DNA of 64,000 nt from Lepas anatifera (taxonomy: Eukaryota > Arthropoda > Thecostraca > Lepadidae): the NCBI GenBank assembly GCA_034440635.1, contig JAOTON010001141.1:558001-622000 (forward strand), written 5' to 3'. Shown in pieces: positions 21,373 through 34,630 of this stretch. How positions within the stretch are numbered: the stretch's first letter is position 1; every line of letters begins with the position of its first letter. The notes beneath the pieces are model-generated. The model worked only from the letters and a program-made list of their open reading frames with translations, did not search any database and had not been told where the DNA came from. Position numbers and translations under genes: made by a program.

Positions 21373-23225
21373 AGGAGGTCCTATTACCAGGGTGCACTTT
21401 CTCCAGCGTGCCGCCCCGTCACACTTCGGGGCAGTGTGGGACAAAACTAGCCGACCTGTTGTCTTACACCTTGCTCCCCTGTCACTGTGCCACCTTATAG
21501 ACAATCTCGGATCTGACTATGCGCATACCGGACAAAGAGAAAGTTTTCCAATCGCTAAACACGGGAAAACAGATCGGTTTCTCCTGCTCCTAATGATGAT
21601 GGTCAATGGGGAAGAAGTGGGTGATCATTGTGATACTGTCGCGAAGGACTTTGAATACTTCTAGAACTTTTTTTTCTTCTTGCAAAGTCAGTGGGTGCGT
21701 GGAAGACCTTATGGACGTGGCAGTATACAAAAATGTGTATATGTCAGTACCGGATACAAGGTGGGGGGGGGGTTTGGGGGTAGGAACTTAAGCACCCCCG
21801 CTCGAAATCTACCACGATGTGTTTTTATACTCTGTATTATAAGAAACTATGAATATGTAGGACATGTACTATGAAATGTACTACTGAACTATGCCCACAT
21901 GTCTCGTGTCAATAGTAACAGCATTGCCGGAGGCTGTTCCGAGGCAATGGCTAGGGGAGGCCCTTTCTCCTACATCGAATTAAAGTCCTGGATCCACTAC
22001 TGGCATATGCCTTACAGCTCCGTCCAATGGGACCTCTCCCTCGCAGACAACAAGCTGTCAGGCTGTCCACGCGCCCAGACCAGTGGTGTGACATGGTCTC
22101 TGTATTCACAAACGAGTTAAGGAGGTTCCAATTCAAATCTGGTTAAACTATGCCTACATCGCTCATGACACTTGCTGTCAGGTCACAGGGGACCTGGGGT
22201 GGGGATTGAAGCCATTTACTTAGGAAAAAATGTGCAGCTTGGTGTCAATAACGTTTCTATTCGGTGGGGTACCTAAGTTAGTGTCATGACTGGCCGAGTT
22301 TAGTAAACAGTCAAATAAAATTGTCATCATCATCAAAGAGAGTGTGTTATGCGCTCAATTTGAGTGAGAAATTGGAACTAACTGAGTAACCAATTGGCTA
22401 ATGCACTAATGCAGAAGGCTACACCTGACGCAGTTGATGTCGTATCAAAGAAGTCTATGGTGAACCAAGATGGCCATTAAACCCTTACCTTCCAAATACG
22501 GAAGCTGTTACGAAAACTTTCAGGCTACATCAGCAGATTCAAGCTTTCTCTGGTGTTCAGTTTTATAATAGTCTATAGACCACGGTAACCTATAGCGTTT
22601 ATTTCAGTGAAAAAATGACTGCAAAAGAGCAGCTACAAACGACACGACGGCTTCCTTTAGTGATGCGGACGTTACACAATGCCCCAAAGACCCTGTCACG
22701 AATTATAATCTAGACGGAACTTCACTACCAAGAATGCAGCTACTTCTCCGGCCAGTGTGTAGTCGATACTCTGGGACGGGCCATCTCTGGCATTCAACAG
22801 ATGACAAGATTAACTTCGCTCGAGTTAGACTTTATACAGGCATGGGTGTCAGCACCTTCAGTCCTTGCACGCTAGAGATTACCTGATAGTTCCTGGCAGA
22901 GAGGAATATAATCCACATCCGGTTAGTACATTACAGTGAGTACACTCGGTAAGTTTTGGCAAGTGTCTCCCAAAAATATTTTACATTTAACGATTGAGGG
23001 GGAGAATCCACGTCGGGGCCTACAGACAGACTGATTCATTCAGCGATTTAGCTCCAGCCAACCCAATGACCCATTCACAAAAAGGATGAAGTTATTAGGG
23101 GAAATAAGGACGCTGAAGCAATCCCACAAACGTAGATGAATGACGAAAATATCGAGTTAAATGTACTCATAACAAAATGAAATATAAAAAAGACCTACAA
23201 TTCGAGGTCTTGCAACACTATGACC
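21373..23225. other. Largely unassigned; possible LINE or transcript 3-prime end near 22,345
   Basis: At about 22,311-22,340 an AATAAA signal is followed by ATTGTCATCATCATCA, a polyadenylation signal plus a short ATC repeat of the kind that ends some LINEs. The upstream 400 bp has no recognisable protein. Nothing else is supported. Confidence 0.3.
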
Positions 23226-23229
23226 AGGA

Positions 23230-23480
23230 CTTTATGTTTTGCCTCTCGTATTGTGAGGATTCCGATGAAGGCCTGTAGCTGAATATATAATCTCAGTGTA
23301 TTATCTATTATTTATTATTTTATAATTTCAGTGTTATTTCGAGTCCATTTTGTATCCAAGATTCGAGGAGGCAGGCCATTGAATATATCATCACCTTATA
23401 ATCATACTCCTCGACTCAGCGCTGCGAAATGGATTAGTATGCCAAACATTTTTAGCGTTCATAATGCGCACGGGTTTTTG
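23230..23480 (+). mobile_element. Penelope-like terminal repeat fragment, copy 2
   Basis: GATTCCGATGAAGGCCTGTA then GCTGAATATATAATC (23,258-23,292) and a downstream GATTCGAGGAGGCAGGCCAT block match the repeat at 13,413-13,690. Translations of the tails also correspond (an IRGGRPLN-like string here, IRGDRPVN there), so the parent sequence may once have been coding. Confidence 0.5.
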
Positions 23481-24079
23481 TCTATCTTACGTTCGATCTT
23501 GGTCCATACATTAAGCAGCATCCTCTTGTCTGTTCCGAACTCTACCGCACACACCGTGGATAAGAGAACCGGGCTCACAGCGCAAACAAGAAAGCAGGAA
23601 GCAACTCCCTAGATCGAGGGGACAGCAAAGCGCAAGTGTCATCCAGATGGGCTTTAGTACGCCTTATACACGTACGCACTGCTGAACCACACTTTGGAAA
23701 GATGTTGAAAGCTCTGCACCTAATAGATAATGCTGAAATAACAGGAATTTCTGTTTATGCAAGCGTTTTGGGCCACCAACTAAAGGCTTCCATATCTCAA
23801 ACAATTATCACGAGTGCCAGTCTGGAGGATGCTAGTGCCACTAACAATTCAAAACAGGAGATACGGCGGGAGAAGGGGATGCAAAGCGGTATGGGTCTCT
23901 ATTTTATCGATCTGAGATAAAGAGACTCGATCGCACTTCATCCCTGTCTGCGACCTATCTTCTCCTTCACACGGCAACATCAATTCACCATCCGCACCAG
24001 AACATGCAGGATATTTTTTGTCACTGCCTGAGCTCTCGCAATCCGAGACCAAATCAGCTCAATCCTGCTCTGAGCAGGC
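23481..24079. other. Unassigned sequence upstream of a CpG-rich patch
   Basis: No repeat family or gene recognised. An open frame at 23,636-23,920 has no known motif. Confidence 0.35.
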
Positions 24080-24170
24080 ACAGCGCAGGCCCTTTTTCGG
24101 CCTCGAGCGTGTCGTCCAATAAGCTAATCACGTCGCAGCCGCCTCGTCTTCCGGAAGCGGGTGCGTCGCC
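24080..24170 (+). promoter_or_regulatory. Promoter-like CpG-rich segment with CCAAT and ETS sites
   Basis: A CCAAT pentamer at about 24,117 is followed by CACGTCGC, an ETS-type CTTCCGGAAGC at 24,148-24,158, and a start codon in strong context (GTCGCCATGG). These are typical of metazoan housekeeping promoters. The base composition becomes markedly CpG-rich from here to about 24,310. Confidence 0.5.
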
Positions 24171-24287
24171 ATGGCAACAGGTGGCGTGTGCGCGGCGGTC
24201 GTCGTCGTCGCCGTCGACGGCAGTCGGTCGGCAGTGGCGGCGTCCGACGGCAGCATGAACCGCGCCGGCGTCATCAGTCGCCGCATT
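24171..24287 (+). CDS. Possible first coding exon of an unrecognised gene
   Basis: The frame begins at ATG in a good Kozak context and runs 39 codons to CATT followed by GTGAGT, a consensus splice donor, at 24,288. The peptide starts MATGGVCAAVVVVAVDG and is rich in Ala, Val and Ser. The hydrophobic stretch at residues 7-16 could be part of a signal peptide, but no family is recognisable. The CCAAT and ETS motifs just upstream support a transcription start. I could not identify a second exon. A CGT/GTC-rich run (24,195-24,215) shapes part of the peptide, so chance coding remains possible. Confidence 0.35.
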
Positions 24288-25874
24288 GTGAGTGCTCGCG
24301 GCCTTCCAGCTGCGCCGCCAGGTGTTAACGGTGCCGCTGTTCTCTTCTCGTTTTTGTCCGTGTCTATGTGCCAGAGCTTGTTGTCTTGTTGTGGTTGCGT
24401 TTGTTTATCTACAAAAGCTGTAATTTGTCTGGCCATGTGTCAAGAAGGCTGCGATATGTACGTCATTTGTCAGTCTATGATGGGTGTCATGTTGTTTTTG
24501 TCATACTTTAAAGCTAGACCCGGGCATGATCGGGTAACTCGATGGAAGATCTGGTAAGCCAAGATGGAGATCTGGAGGAAAACAATGCAGCTGGTAAGGT
24601 CAAGAACCACACAGGACTCTGTACTGGAGAAAGCGTGTATTCTTACACAGCCCTATGGAGGTGATGGATTTTACTCCGAGCAAACACATCGCTTTGAAGC
24701 GTAACAAAGCAAGTACAAGTATTTGTGATCAAACTTGCTGAGCCATAGAGCTTCTTGGCTTGAACCTAAACTGCAAGCCTTGCCTTTTCTGCCAAACTAG
24801 TCCGCGTTGAGCCTGCAATGGTGCAGCATTGCCGACCATTGAGGCTCTATTCAGCTTTTTAGTGGAATGATACAGCCGAGATGTAAGCCACGATTGGATG
24901 AAGCTCAACAAGCTGCTGTCCACATCACGTTGGACAGAACAGTGGTCATAATGTCTGGGGCCATTTCCTGTTTGCGACTGTGTGTGCGTGCTCCTTTTGA
25001 ATCTAATTTCCTGAAAGGAGCAGAAATCTATACAGGAAGGACAGTCGTACAAAATTCTGGTTTCCATGCCCATGACGTCTGTTTATACACACTTTTGGTG
25101 GAACAGCTATAGCCCTGGTGTGCCTCAGGCTGCACAAATTTGCTGCGAAGAGGGCACGAAAAACTAGATTAATGAAAAACTGCAGACCCAGGGCGTGTTC
25201 AATGGGAAACTATAGGCAGGGGTATCAACACGGATTTTCGAATGGGGGGTGCGAGGGTGCGGATCCGGTGGTGGACACCTATGTGCATTTATCCTACGTC
25301 CGGTCGGCTAGATAGGACAGTGCGACAACTTTGTTGTTTTAAACGCCTCTGCAGTCTCATGAGAACAGCAGAAGGGAAAATTTTCCCGAAATTTATACAG
25401 TTTCAACCATACTTTCTGCAAAAAGTGCTGGAGGTGACCTCCAACCTTCTCCCCTCCCCAGGGGCAACTTTGGGGTCTTACAAGTTTCACTAATAATACA
25501 AAAACGCATATTTCAAGCACAATGTGGCAGTATTTAGATGCGTTTTGATAGCATAACTAGGCGATGCCAGTCAATTCAAATTTGAAGAAAAATTTGGTTT
25601 AGAACAGACAGCTTATGTTTGCATACAATCCAATTTAGCTGATGGCGAAGTGACTGTGAAAGCCCATATCTTGTGTAAAGTGTCCCAAAATTACAGTCCC
25701 ACAGGCTTAGACCTTTTTGCATTTGTTCTGGTATTTCTCATAGCTCAGGGAAACTACCTGTCGATAAAAGTGCTCGTACTCATACACAAAAATAAGCTCT
25801 TCTGTTTTGTCAGTTCAAATCAGTTCTCTACACTTCTCTGATGACAAAGTGTGAACGATCATGACAAGCAATAA
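24288..25874. other. Unassigned, possible intron
   Basis: If 24,171-24,287 is an exon, this would be its first intron. No further exon or repeat is convincing. Frames at 24,729-25,073 (minus) and 24,867-25,112 (plus) overlap and lack motifs. Confidence 0.3.
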
Positions 25875-26940
25875 CCTGGTCAACAAAATTTAACTTTTGT
25901 GGTGGATCCAAAATGAAATAGTCCGTTTCTAGGGTAATTTGTGGCGCTGAACACGAATCTGGCAGCAGAAATGCCGTATCCGATCAGAGTTTTGAGATCC
26001 AGTATGTCTGTGTGTCGTCTTTGTGCAAGCCTTCCTGGCATCAGTGGTATTGACAGTGAAAACCCAAGAGGTCTAGGAAAATGAACGCTTAGGTGTTTGT
26101 GGAGGCTAGGGTATTCTACCTCAAACCCGATTTTCATAGACCTAGTTCAATATATTCCAGGTAAAACGAGGCCATATAGGTCAAATTCTGTCTGTGCAGG
26201 GTAGCCATTGGGAAATGCCATGATTATGCGATGAGAAGCCGGATATGGAGAGAAAGTGACCTAAAGTAACGGCGGAAAGGTCTGAGGCAATGTTCTCTAA
26301 AACTTTTAAGTTAAGGTCGTTCAAGGCCATTGACCTTTGACGTCAAAATATTACATTTTGCCTATAACGTATACTGAAACTAACACTCTGGCAACCGTCG
26401 GGCGGGAAATCAGGTTTGACCTTGACCTATGACCTTTGACTTGAACTTGCGACCTTGAGATCAAGATTGGGTGACATAACCTATGATGTCATAACACAAT
26501 ATACGTCAGGTTAAGCGACGTTATCCGACCGAAGGCACTAGGGTCAATGACCTTGAAATGGTGGTATGACCTTGACCTTTGACCCTTTACTTAGACTCAA
26601 CCTTCAAGGGAGGTGACTCTGACATAAAATTCTCATCAGATAGTGTTGCGACGTCACCTCTCGGTCTACAATATCACCGAGCTTGTGCGACCGAGCGAAA
26701 ACCTTGATCAATGTACAATGTTAATGCACTTGAATGCGAGGTAGTCTTTCGTTGCAATAAATTCACATGTATATTGATAAGCTGCATTTTCTGGATGCAG
26801 ATAATCCGGATTCTCAACGTCCTTGATCTATATTTTTCCACAAAAGGCAAAAAAACGGCTACTAAATTTGAAATCAGCGGTATCGAAATAGGCACAAACA
26901 GGTCTTCACGTGCCAGATCCATTTTGGCTGTTGACCAGTG
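25875..26940 (-). mobile_element. CACTG-ended non-autonomous DNA element (EnSpm/CACTA-like), copy 2
   Basis: This is an inverted, near full-length copy of 20,168-21,311. It is flanked by TAA at 25,872-25,874 and 26,941-26,943, a different target word from copy 1, so it inserted independently and was not made by segmental duplication. The left end has lost one base (CCTGGTCAACA for CACTGGTCAACA). AGGTCA/TGACCT words cluster at 26,320-26,345, 26,410-26,465 and 26,550-26,585. Confidence 0.82.
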
Positions 26941-26943
26941 TAA

Positions 26944-29900
26944 TTGGAGGCGATATTCTTACTTTGATGTTCGAAAGTGGCTAAAGACAGACTCAGGGCC
27001 TCAGTAACATAATACGAGTTTAAAAAATAACAACTTTTTATCTGGAGGTCATTTCGTCTGTCAATTAATTTGCGCAATTGAGTCTCTATTAACAACATGT
27101 TTATTGTTCTCTCTAATTTTAAACTATCCCAAACTCTTACAGGGCTTATGCAAACCTGTTTGTCTAGGCTTATTTTGTTTCCTTGACCAGAAGCACTTCC
27201 CTACAGCTACATTATTGGTTCATTTAGATCAATCTCTTATGAACGACCGTCCTTATTTCCAAGAAAAAACCCCATTAATCGTTCTTTTGGTAACTATCGG
27301 ACATTTAAGAGCCCTTCACTTTGTACTGTATTCATTGCCAACAGGCACTCTTACACGATACCGATTTATAGAAAACAATATAAGAATGTGGGATTTCTGT
27401 TTTCCGCTTCGCAAACTTGGAAGCTTTATTTCGCTGAAGCCTAAGCGAGTAAACATAGTAAAGTGAAACTAACAGTGTCACAAACAAGAACCCTGTTGCT
27501 CAGTTTTTCCAATAGGGTCAAACATAAGCTCTGTTTACGATATGCTTTCAGGATTAGTGATTGTCTTAGATAGCGCACGCAAATGTGGATGACGATGACA
27601 GAGTTGAGTTTCGCTGGTTCAAAATGTAACACCGGACTGCAGGAAAAATAGCTGTTGTTATAGCTTGTGTGCGGAATATAACACCAGTTGTTCATACTAC
27701 AGCCCCGGGCTGCTGTACCACCGTACTTGATTTAATCTTACCTTGGTCATTTTTGCATATTTCCTTTGAATTTCAAATCGCGGTCGTGTCGAGTTAGGCT
27801 ACAAAGCTAGGCTAAGTGACATCACGTTAGAAAAGTGTCTCAAGTGGCAGCAGCGAGAGTGTGGGAGACCAGGGCTAGCTGCATCACGGATTACATACAT
27901 CAGCGGCTATAACTAGAAAACCATTGCGTGCAGCAACGAGGCAACCAGACCCAGAAAAAGTGTCACTTTGTAAAACCTGTAAGTAGAAGAAAACATCCGA
28001 TGGTCAACTTTGGGTCTGGAGTAAGATTCAAATTTGACACGTCACAAATTCCAGGTAACAATTTACCTACACGTTCAAAACCCTTCATACAGGCAGTACA
28101 ACCAGTCGTTCTTAACTTAACTGGATCATAATAGAGCGCTGTTTTGTGGCTTTCGTTATGTGCAGGGCTTGGCTCTCGTTGTATAATTTTTTTACAAATG
28201 TTTCCTACTTTCTTGGTGCTTGCATCATCCGGGGCTAAACTAATCATGGTTTTTGTGCAGGCTGCAAAATTGATTTGCAATCCAAAATTTTGAACATATG
28301 TAAAATGGTAAAATATCCAGAGACAAAACATGATATATCAGCTCTTGGAATTATCATGTCTAGTATATATTGCTGTGTAGAAAAGTAATAAATACAAGAT
28401 ACAAGAAACTTTGTGATTAGCTTTTCCTCACGTTCATGTTTCACGTTTGAACCTACCTCAGGGAGCTGATTTAATATACCGGAGAGGCAGGGTAGCTTAC
28501 AGCGGCCGCATATCTATTTTTAGAAGGGCGCCATTGTCATATACAACAATGTACTAGGAGACAAAGTAAATCACACTGTGCTAAAAATAGCGTTATTCTA
28601 AATGGCCGTCTCGAATGTAAATTGTTTATAACAGATTTGCAACTGTCGGAAATAATATAAATACTGATTCCATCGGTCCCTGTCTATCCTTTATTTAGCC
28701 CATTGATCTGAGCCTCATAGCACATAAACAAGGGCAAAAATTACAGCAGCATGTATAAACGGAATTTTCGAATAGATGATCTAAATCAGTGAACACTGCC
28801 TACAATGACATACCTCGGCCTCGTAGGAAGTGGATAGAATAGTAAACCAAAAGTGCCGCCACCTGGTTGAGTGCAGTAACAAATCAACGTTCGGGAAGAA
28901 TTGGCAGCACCCTCACCTCATCCATCTCATCCAATGCATCTTCTATGCGCCTTGTAACTTTAAAAATATAATACTACACCTTGCTAAGGCTTGTTACTTA
29001 TTATCAACGTGGCTCGCCAATGACTTGCCAAGCACTGCAAACTATTTGATCCAGACTAACACGATATTTTCAAGGTTCACCTTTGCTAAGTGAGAGAATA
29101 CATTGCATCCTCTTAGACGAGCCTTGAAGCTGCACGGCCTGAGAGCTTCCCTGGTGCGCTCTTTACGATAGCGCAGTCCAAACACTCGGCCGACTGGGGA
29201 GACGACGGCCTCAGACGTTCTCCCCTGCAGCTTGCTACTCAGCCAACTTCAGAAAAGCCTGCCGTCGCCCTCTGCTTCAAATCTCTTGTTATGAAACAGT
29301 GCTCAAGGACGACGCTGGAGCTTTTACTGCGGACAACATCTCAATTGCTGAATAAGTGAAGCCCGCATTATCCGCTATAATTTTCAAAGATGTATTTCCG
29401 TTCATATCTTGACAGATAGAGCAGTATTCGAAGCCACCAGTCCCATTTAGCAGATAAAACTATTGACGGTCCTAAACAGTAGGCCATTTTTCTGTGGAGT
29501 TTAACTGGCCGTGCGAGTGGACGTAAATGGACGCAGCGATCTGACCGGGGCCTCCAGGACCCCCAGTTGTCAGGGCCCTCTGTAAATACTGCAGCAAGCG
29601 ATCAATCTCAGAACAAAGGCATTCGCTGGCGCCCGGCTCAGTGACGGGGAAGATGGGTGCGTTTTTACCAGAGATAATTAATCATATCGGACGAGGCAGC
29701 CGACACTATCTGAGCCCACCAATGGTCCCAGAACGGCACCCCTAGAACGTGGAATTGGCCAGCAGATACCGTCAATTGATGTTAAAACAATAGACTGACA
29801 TAAGTGGTGCCGCCATATCGCACAAACTACCCATCATTCTAACACAGAGAAAATGGCGGCACAGATCCCACAGCCATTGTCTCGCTAAAACCTTGGATTG

Positions 29901-30395
29901 TCTTTTTTCGTGCTTGATCGAGATCTTTCCACAACCTCCTTTGTACCGAAAATCCGTCTCCTGAGAGCAATGCACAGGGAAGTGTTTTCAGTATATGGTA
30001 CAGCCTTAACCTTTTAAAAAGCTCTTTAGCTAGTCTTTAAAGCATGTTGTGCTAACCTACGAATTTTTGCACTCAATGAATAAGCAGAAAATCCAAGGTA
30101 AACAAAGGTATAGTTCGAGAAAACCAATCACAGTCAGATGTGATTGGTGTGAGGCAGCATAATACAACATGAACCTTATGCGTATTTTAAAGCTCACTTC
30201 TATTTGCTCTCAACTATATCCATTGCAATACATTTTGAACAGAATCAATTAACTCTAGGAAGATAGAGAAACTGCCTTTTAGGAAGACTGCCCAGCTGGC
30301 CCAGAGGAAACACCAAAATTTTGCGCAAACGAAACAAGGTGCGGCAATGAACTGGATATCACAGTAACAGGCACAATCTTAGGACTCAAATGACA
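26944..30395. other. AT-rich unassigned sequence
   Basis: A 120-residue plus-strand frame at 27,104-27,466 and a 122-residue minus-strand frame at 27,963-28,331 are the longest, with no motif that I recognise. No repeat family noted elsewhere in the window is evident. A GC-richer patch lies at 29,100-29,300. Confidence 0.35.
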
Positions 30396-30892
30396 TTCAA
30401 CGTGACCTTGAAAAGTCCTTACTGGAACCTGAGATAAGGCCAAGATCACAAGTTGACTTAACAATGTTATGGGACAAATCATTAGAATTATTCAGTAAAG
30501 ATGAAAACATTGATGCGTTTTCCTTCCTTCTAGGAGTAATGGTTCTCGAGCTATAAGCTATTTCCTAAATCGGTCAAAATTACTTTAGAGGTGGGCAAAG
30601 GTGTCATGCACTGACTGCATTATAAAAAGCCCTTAAGCAACTAAGGAGGTCAAAATTTGACCTCCCTTTGGCCCCCTGTAATGCCACGGGTCAATGCATA
30701 TGATTAAAAAAATTTTCAAGAATGCAAGATGGCAGAGCACTATTCAAATTTTCACACACAAAGAAACAAAAAAATAGCACCGTTCCAATTTTTCACTATC
30801 ACCGCTGGTTCCCGAAATCGTTGTGGGGAATCTAATTAGACCCACCAGACGGTGTTGAGCACAAAAAGTGCCCAGCGGTGCCGGGCTAAAGA
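30396..30892 (+). mobile_element. AGGTCA-rich repeat, family 5, copy 1 (eroded)
   Basis: It aligns by eye with 41,940-42,210: a GATGCGTTTTCCTTC block, a GAGCTATAAG block and the terminal GTGCCCAGCGGTGCCGGGCTA. AGGAGGTCAAAATTTGACCTCC at about 30,643-30,664 is an inverted pair of half-sites. The left boundary is not clear. Confidence 0.5.
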
Positions 30893-32558
30893 TGGTGTCA
30901 TAGTAAGCTTTCTGAATATTGAAAAAGGTTTATCGTACCTTGAGGGCTGGGAACCCCTATTTTAACCAATAAAAACGACCATAACTTAATGAAATGCATC
31001 TACCGAGAAACATAAAACCACAGCACCATCTCAGTCCAACCAGCCTGCTTGTACATAACACTGCAGTGCCCCCTCCCCCTCCCCAAACTCCTCCCGCCAT
31101 GTACACTCTAAACTCACGAAAACCCGTATCACGATATATTCTGTTGACCTGAGTCATGATCTAATAAATGATCTCTCAGCACAAATGAGCATGGAAATCT
31201 CAGCAGTAACAATGCTCCACATGTGAGCCATCCCTGCTCCTCACAACGGACTTAATTCTACCGCCAAAGAGTGCCGCGAGCATTGCGGTGGTCACTTGCA
31301 CCGTACCGGTGCCACATAGAACGACTGAGGCTGAGAGCCTAGCAATAAACATACCATTCGAGTAACTTTTATCGGGAGTTTATGAGCAACAAGACATCCC
31401 CCGGATAAGAGCTGGATGTAGGTATTATGAAAGTTTACGCTGTCACGAATAGAAATGTGTTGCTGATATTGGGGTTATCTCATGCTAATCTTGATGGTAC
31501 AGGATAGAGGGAAGAGTGCAGCAAGTGCCGTGTCAGCTGCGACCCTCTGTTCCTTCTCTGTCAGCTGAAGCCACCACTTTCATTTAGCTGGGACCGCAGA
31601 GTTCTCCGTTAGTTGGAACCACACATCCTTATCATCTAGCACCCGTTCATTTTAGCTGCGATACTGTTCCTAGCCGTAATTTTGTATGTACGCCCGCTTT
31701 CTCTTCCTGGCTCTTTGTGCGGTACCTGAAGCAGTCATATTTGGGGTAAATTTATTTGTGTCCTGTCATGCATTACATTTCGGCTCCGTTGCTTTCCGTT
31801 TGTTAATAGTAGCGAACGGTATAAAAATAGTCACAAATTGTAGCAGTTTTCCCCATCACTGAAGACCAATCCATTGCTGAAGATAATCCTTTCACTTGTT
31901 TCCTACTGTAGATTTGTTCGAATGTGTCCATTGGACGGGTCAAAAACACCAGCTATATGCACGTCACAAACTGGGCCATCCGCCATGGCCGAGGTGATTC
32001 AGCTCCAATCCAGTCCATGTCTGAAGATTCTCTGCTAAATCCAGGTCAATCCAGCTGCACACCAGGACTGTCAATATAAATACGATCTATATGAAAACAA
32101 TAATAAACATCAAATTGAATTCAAAACCCATAGTTAGATCCGGAACTACGCAAATTTGCTTAGAAATGCAAGCCAATCAAGTCCAATGCAATGCAATTCG
32201 ATCCGATCCATGCATCTAGTCAAACCCGGACATCCCCTCAGATATCCGGTCTGTGCCGCACTCCAGAGCACTGACTGGCGCAGCCCTGAAGTGTCCCGGC
32301 GCGTCGATGTGTGCGGACAGGGTCGCGACTCAGCCGTTTCCGCGACGTCGGCCCGACTTTACAAATGTTTCGGATTGTCAGATCTCGTCTGAACTGACCG
32401 GAGCGGACAGATGTGCGTCTGTCTAGACGGATCAGAATCCTGAGCTGTCGTGTTCAGCCGCAGGACTGCTTCAAGGATAGCTTGCCTGTTGGTTGATCTA
32501 TTCAAACGGAAATACTGTTAATGAGGCTCTGAAGCCATTCTATGTGTACCGAGCTGAT
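30893..32558. other. Unassigned sequence
   Basis: No gene or known repeat supported. A CpG-richer patch occurs at 32,270-32,470. Confidence 0.35.
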
Positions 32559-32945
32559 TTAGCTCAGTCCCCCCCACGCCACAGTGGTCACAATACTTCT
32601 AGTCACACCGAATACCAAGTCACTCATGGCTTGGTATTCGGTGTGACCCAACGCCCCAGTGGTCAACGCCCCAGTGGCGGGTGGTTTACGACTGCCGGTC
32701 CCTATAAAGGTATCTTTATCTCTACCCCACCCCCATCCTTCCAACATATCTATAAACGTTTACTAGGACACTCCGTTTACTACACATACACACATATAGG
32801 TATATGGACATATAAACATAACTCTATGGGTACAGGACACGGGTGGTAAATGATCGAGACCACGAGTGGTCTGGGCGCTCCAACAGTTGAGACCACAAGT
32901 GGTCTGGTCGGGGCCGCTCCAACGGTCGAGACCACGAGTGGTGGG
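32559..32945. repeat. Hairpin-rich repeats built on a GACCAC/GTGGTC core
   Basis: At 32,602-32,647 an 18-bp perfect stem (GTCACACCGAATACCAAG and complement) encloses a 10-base loop. Downstream, about 40-bp units at 32,849, 32,890 and 32,927 each contain the near-palindrome GAGACCACNAGTGGTC. Related CCCCAGTGG words occur at 32,654 and 32,670. The 46-base hairpin is shorter than usual microRNA precursors, so I do not call it one. Confidence 0.75.
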
Positions 32946-34029
32946 GGGTGGGGGGGGAGGGGCACTCTATACCGCCAACGCAGGCCAGCGATGCGTTTTA
33001 CACATTCGATAGGAGCATTACGATCTAAATGTGTCATCATGGTCGTCACGAGTCTCCAAATGGCACTTCGCCGTGTGAGACAGACCGATTTACGCAGCAC
33101 CCACGTACGCGAATGGGCAAAGGACGGTTCTGAGGTTGACTGTGTGTACTGTCCAGAATTTACGGCATCGCTGCTGTGCAACAGCTTATTTTGTTTCGGT
33201 GTAAATTTCTCCGCCGACTGTGTTTCTGGGATTGTCCTGTACTTCACCTTGTAGTGCAAATAGACCAGGAACTGTCGCAGTGGCAAGAAAAGTCACTTAT
33301 GGCTTGGCCACTAGACAGTTATTTCTATTTATAAGACAGACAGTGTTATTCAGGAGCCCTCGAAAGTGTATCGAGCCCTCGAAATCGTTAAGCGTAAGAT
33401 AGCCCTGGAAAGTGGAAAGCGTATCGAACTTCTTTCCCTCATTTTTTTAACTTGCACCAATATCAAAGTCATGAGAAGTGAATATGGTATCAAGGTGATG
33501 TAGTTTTAACTGGCTTTATCCACCTCTAATCAAATACTGAGCCATTTGAGATCTCTTAAAAATTATTACTTCGCAAATGAGACTATTCGTCTTATATGTC
33601 TGCTATAGCAGACTCTGTAAATCACAGTAAATCAGTAAATTGACAGTTCAATGTTATTGACGTAGTAGCGATAAAATAGGATTGACAGCGCATTCGACAG
33701 ATCCTAAAATGCCCCAGGACCACCTATTTTCGCAGTTGGCTGGAGAACTGTTTGCAGCCGAAAGATGCTACTTGGTTACACTTGAGAGAATTCATGAGCC
33801 CGTCAATCGGTTAAGCATTTTTTTTAAAGTCGTGAAATTTTTAGTTATACTTTTTTGAGACCCAGAAATAGTGAACTGAAATAAAAACGGTGAAACGGGG
33901 ATATGTGTTTCGTGTAGTCCTAGAAACTGTATTTCTACCAATATTTATATCGAATCATTTGTTGCGTAAGCGCACCAGGTTATAGGCTGGTTAAAATGTT
34001 CAGCAATGGTAATAAAACTTTTTTCTTTT
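32946..34029. other. Unassigned sequence
   Basis: No recognised gene or repeat. Frames at 32,780-33,286 (minus) and 32,850-33,254 (plus) overlap the hairpin repeats and look incidental. Confidence 0.35.
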
Positions 34030-34630
34030 GTAATACAGTGATTTTTGGCTAAAGCAGTGTATACCACAGTATATAAAAATTGTCAAGAGGATAGGTTTCA
34101 ACGTTATACTTCTACTTCGAGATCGCCACAAACGCGCGGTCGCACCAGCTCACCTAAATTGTTAGCTGAGTATATCATAATATATAATCGGGATGATATG
34201 TCAATTTCACCTCACATGAAGTCTAAGGCCAAGTTCTACGGTCACTGGTCAAAGTAAAAGGTCATGGGTCATGGGTCAGGGTCAAACTGTCATTTTCCGC
34301 AAAACGGCTTCTGCAGTGTCAGTTTAAGTATAGGCAATGGAGAATATGCAGCAGTTTGGCGTTATTGAACAATACGACATTGCATCACCTTGACATACAA
34401 TTGAGAAATCATTATATGGGTAGTTATTTTCATGACCTTAGTCTACTTTTTGTGTATCCCCGACTTTTCTGCATACTTACGGCTTTTCTCAACATGTTAC
34501 AGCACGGCCCAGGTTTGACTTCATTACCTTGTTTGGCCTTCAATTTATTGGCCTAGACACATTAGGAATGTAGATCAAAACAGTCCCCTCAACCCACAAA
34601 CATGTATTTTTCTAACCCTTTAGCACCACA
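34030..34630 (+). mobile_element. Diverged third copy of the CACTG-type AGGTCA-rich element
   Basis: Blocks corresponding to copy 1 appear in the same order: CGCGCGGTCGCACCAGCTC at about 34,133, an AGGTCATGGGTCATGGGTCA block at about 34,259, and the CACAAACATGTATTTTTCTA tail at about 34,597. Terminal repeats are no longer recognisable. Confidence 0.6.

Noticed and set aside
32602..32647. microRNA precursor
   Set aside because: The stem is only 18 bp with a 10-base loop and no extended lower stem, shorter than usual animal precursors.
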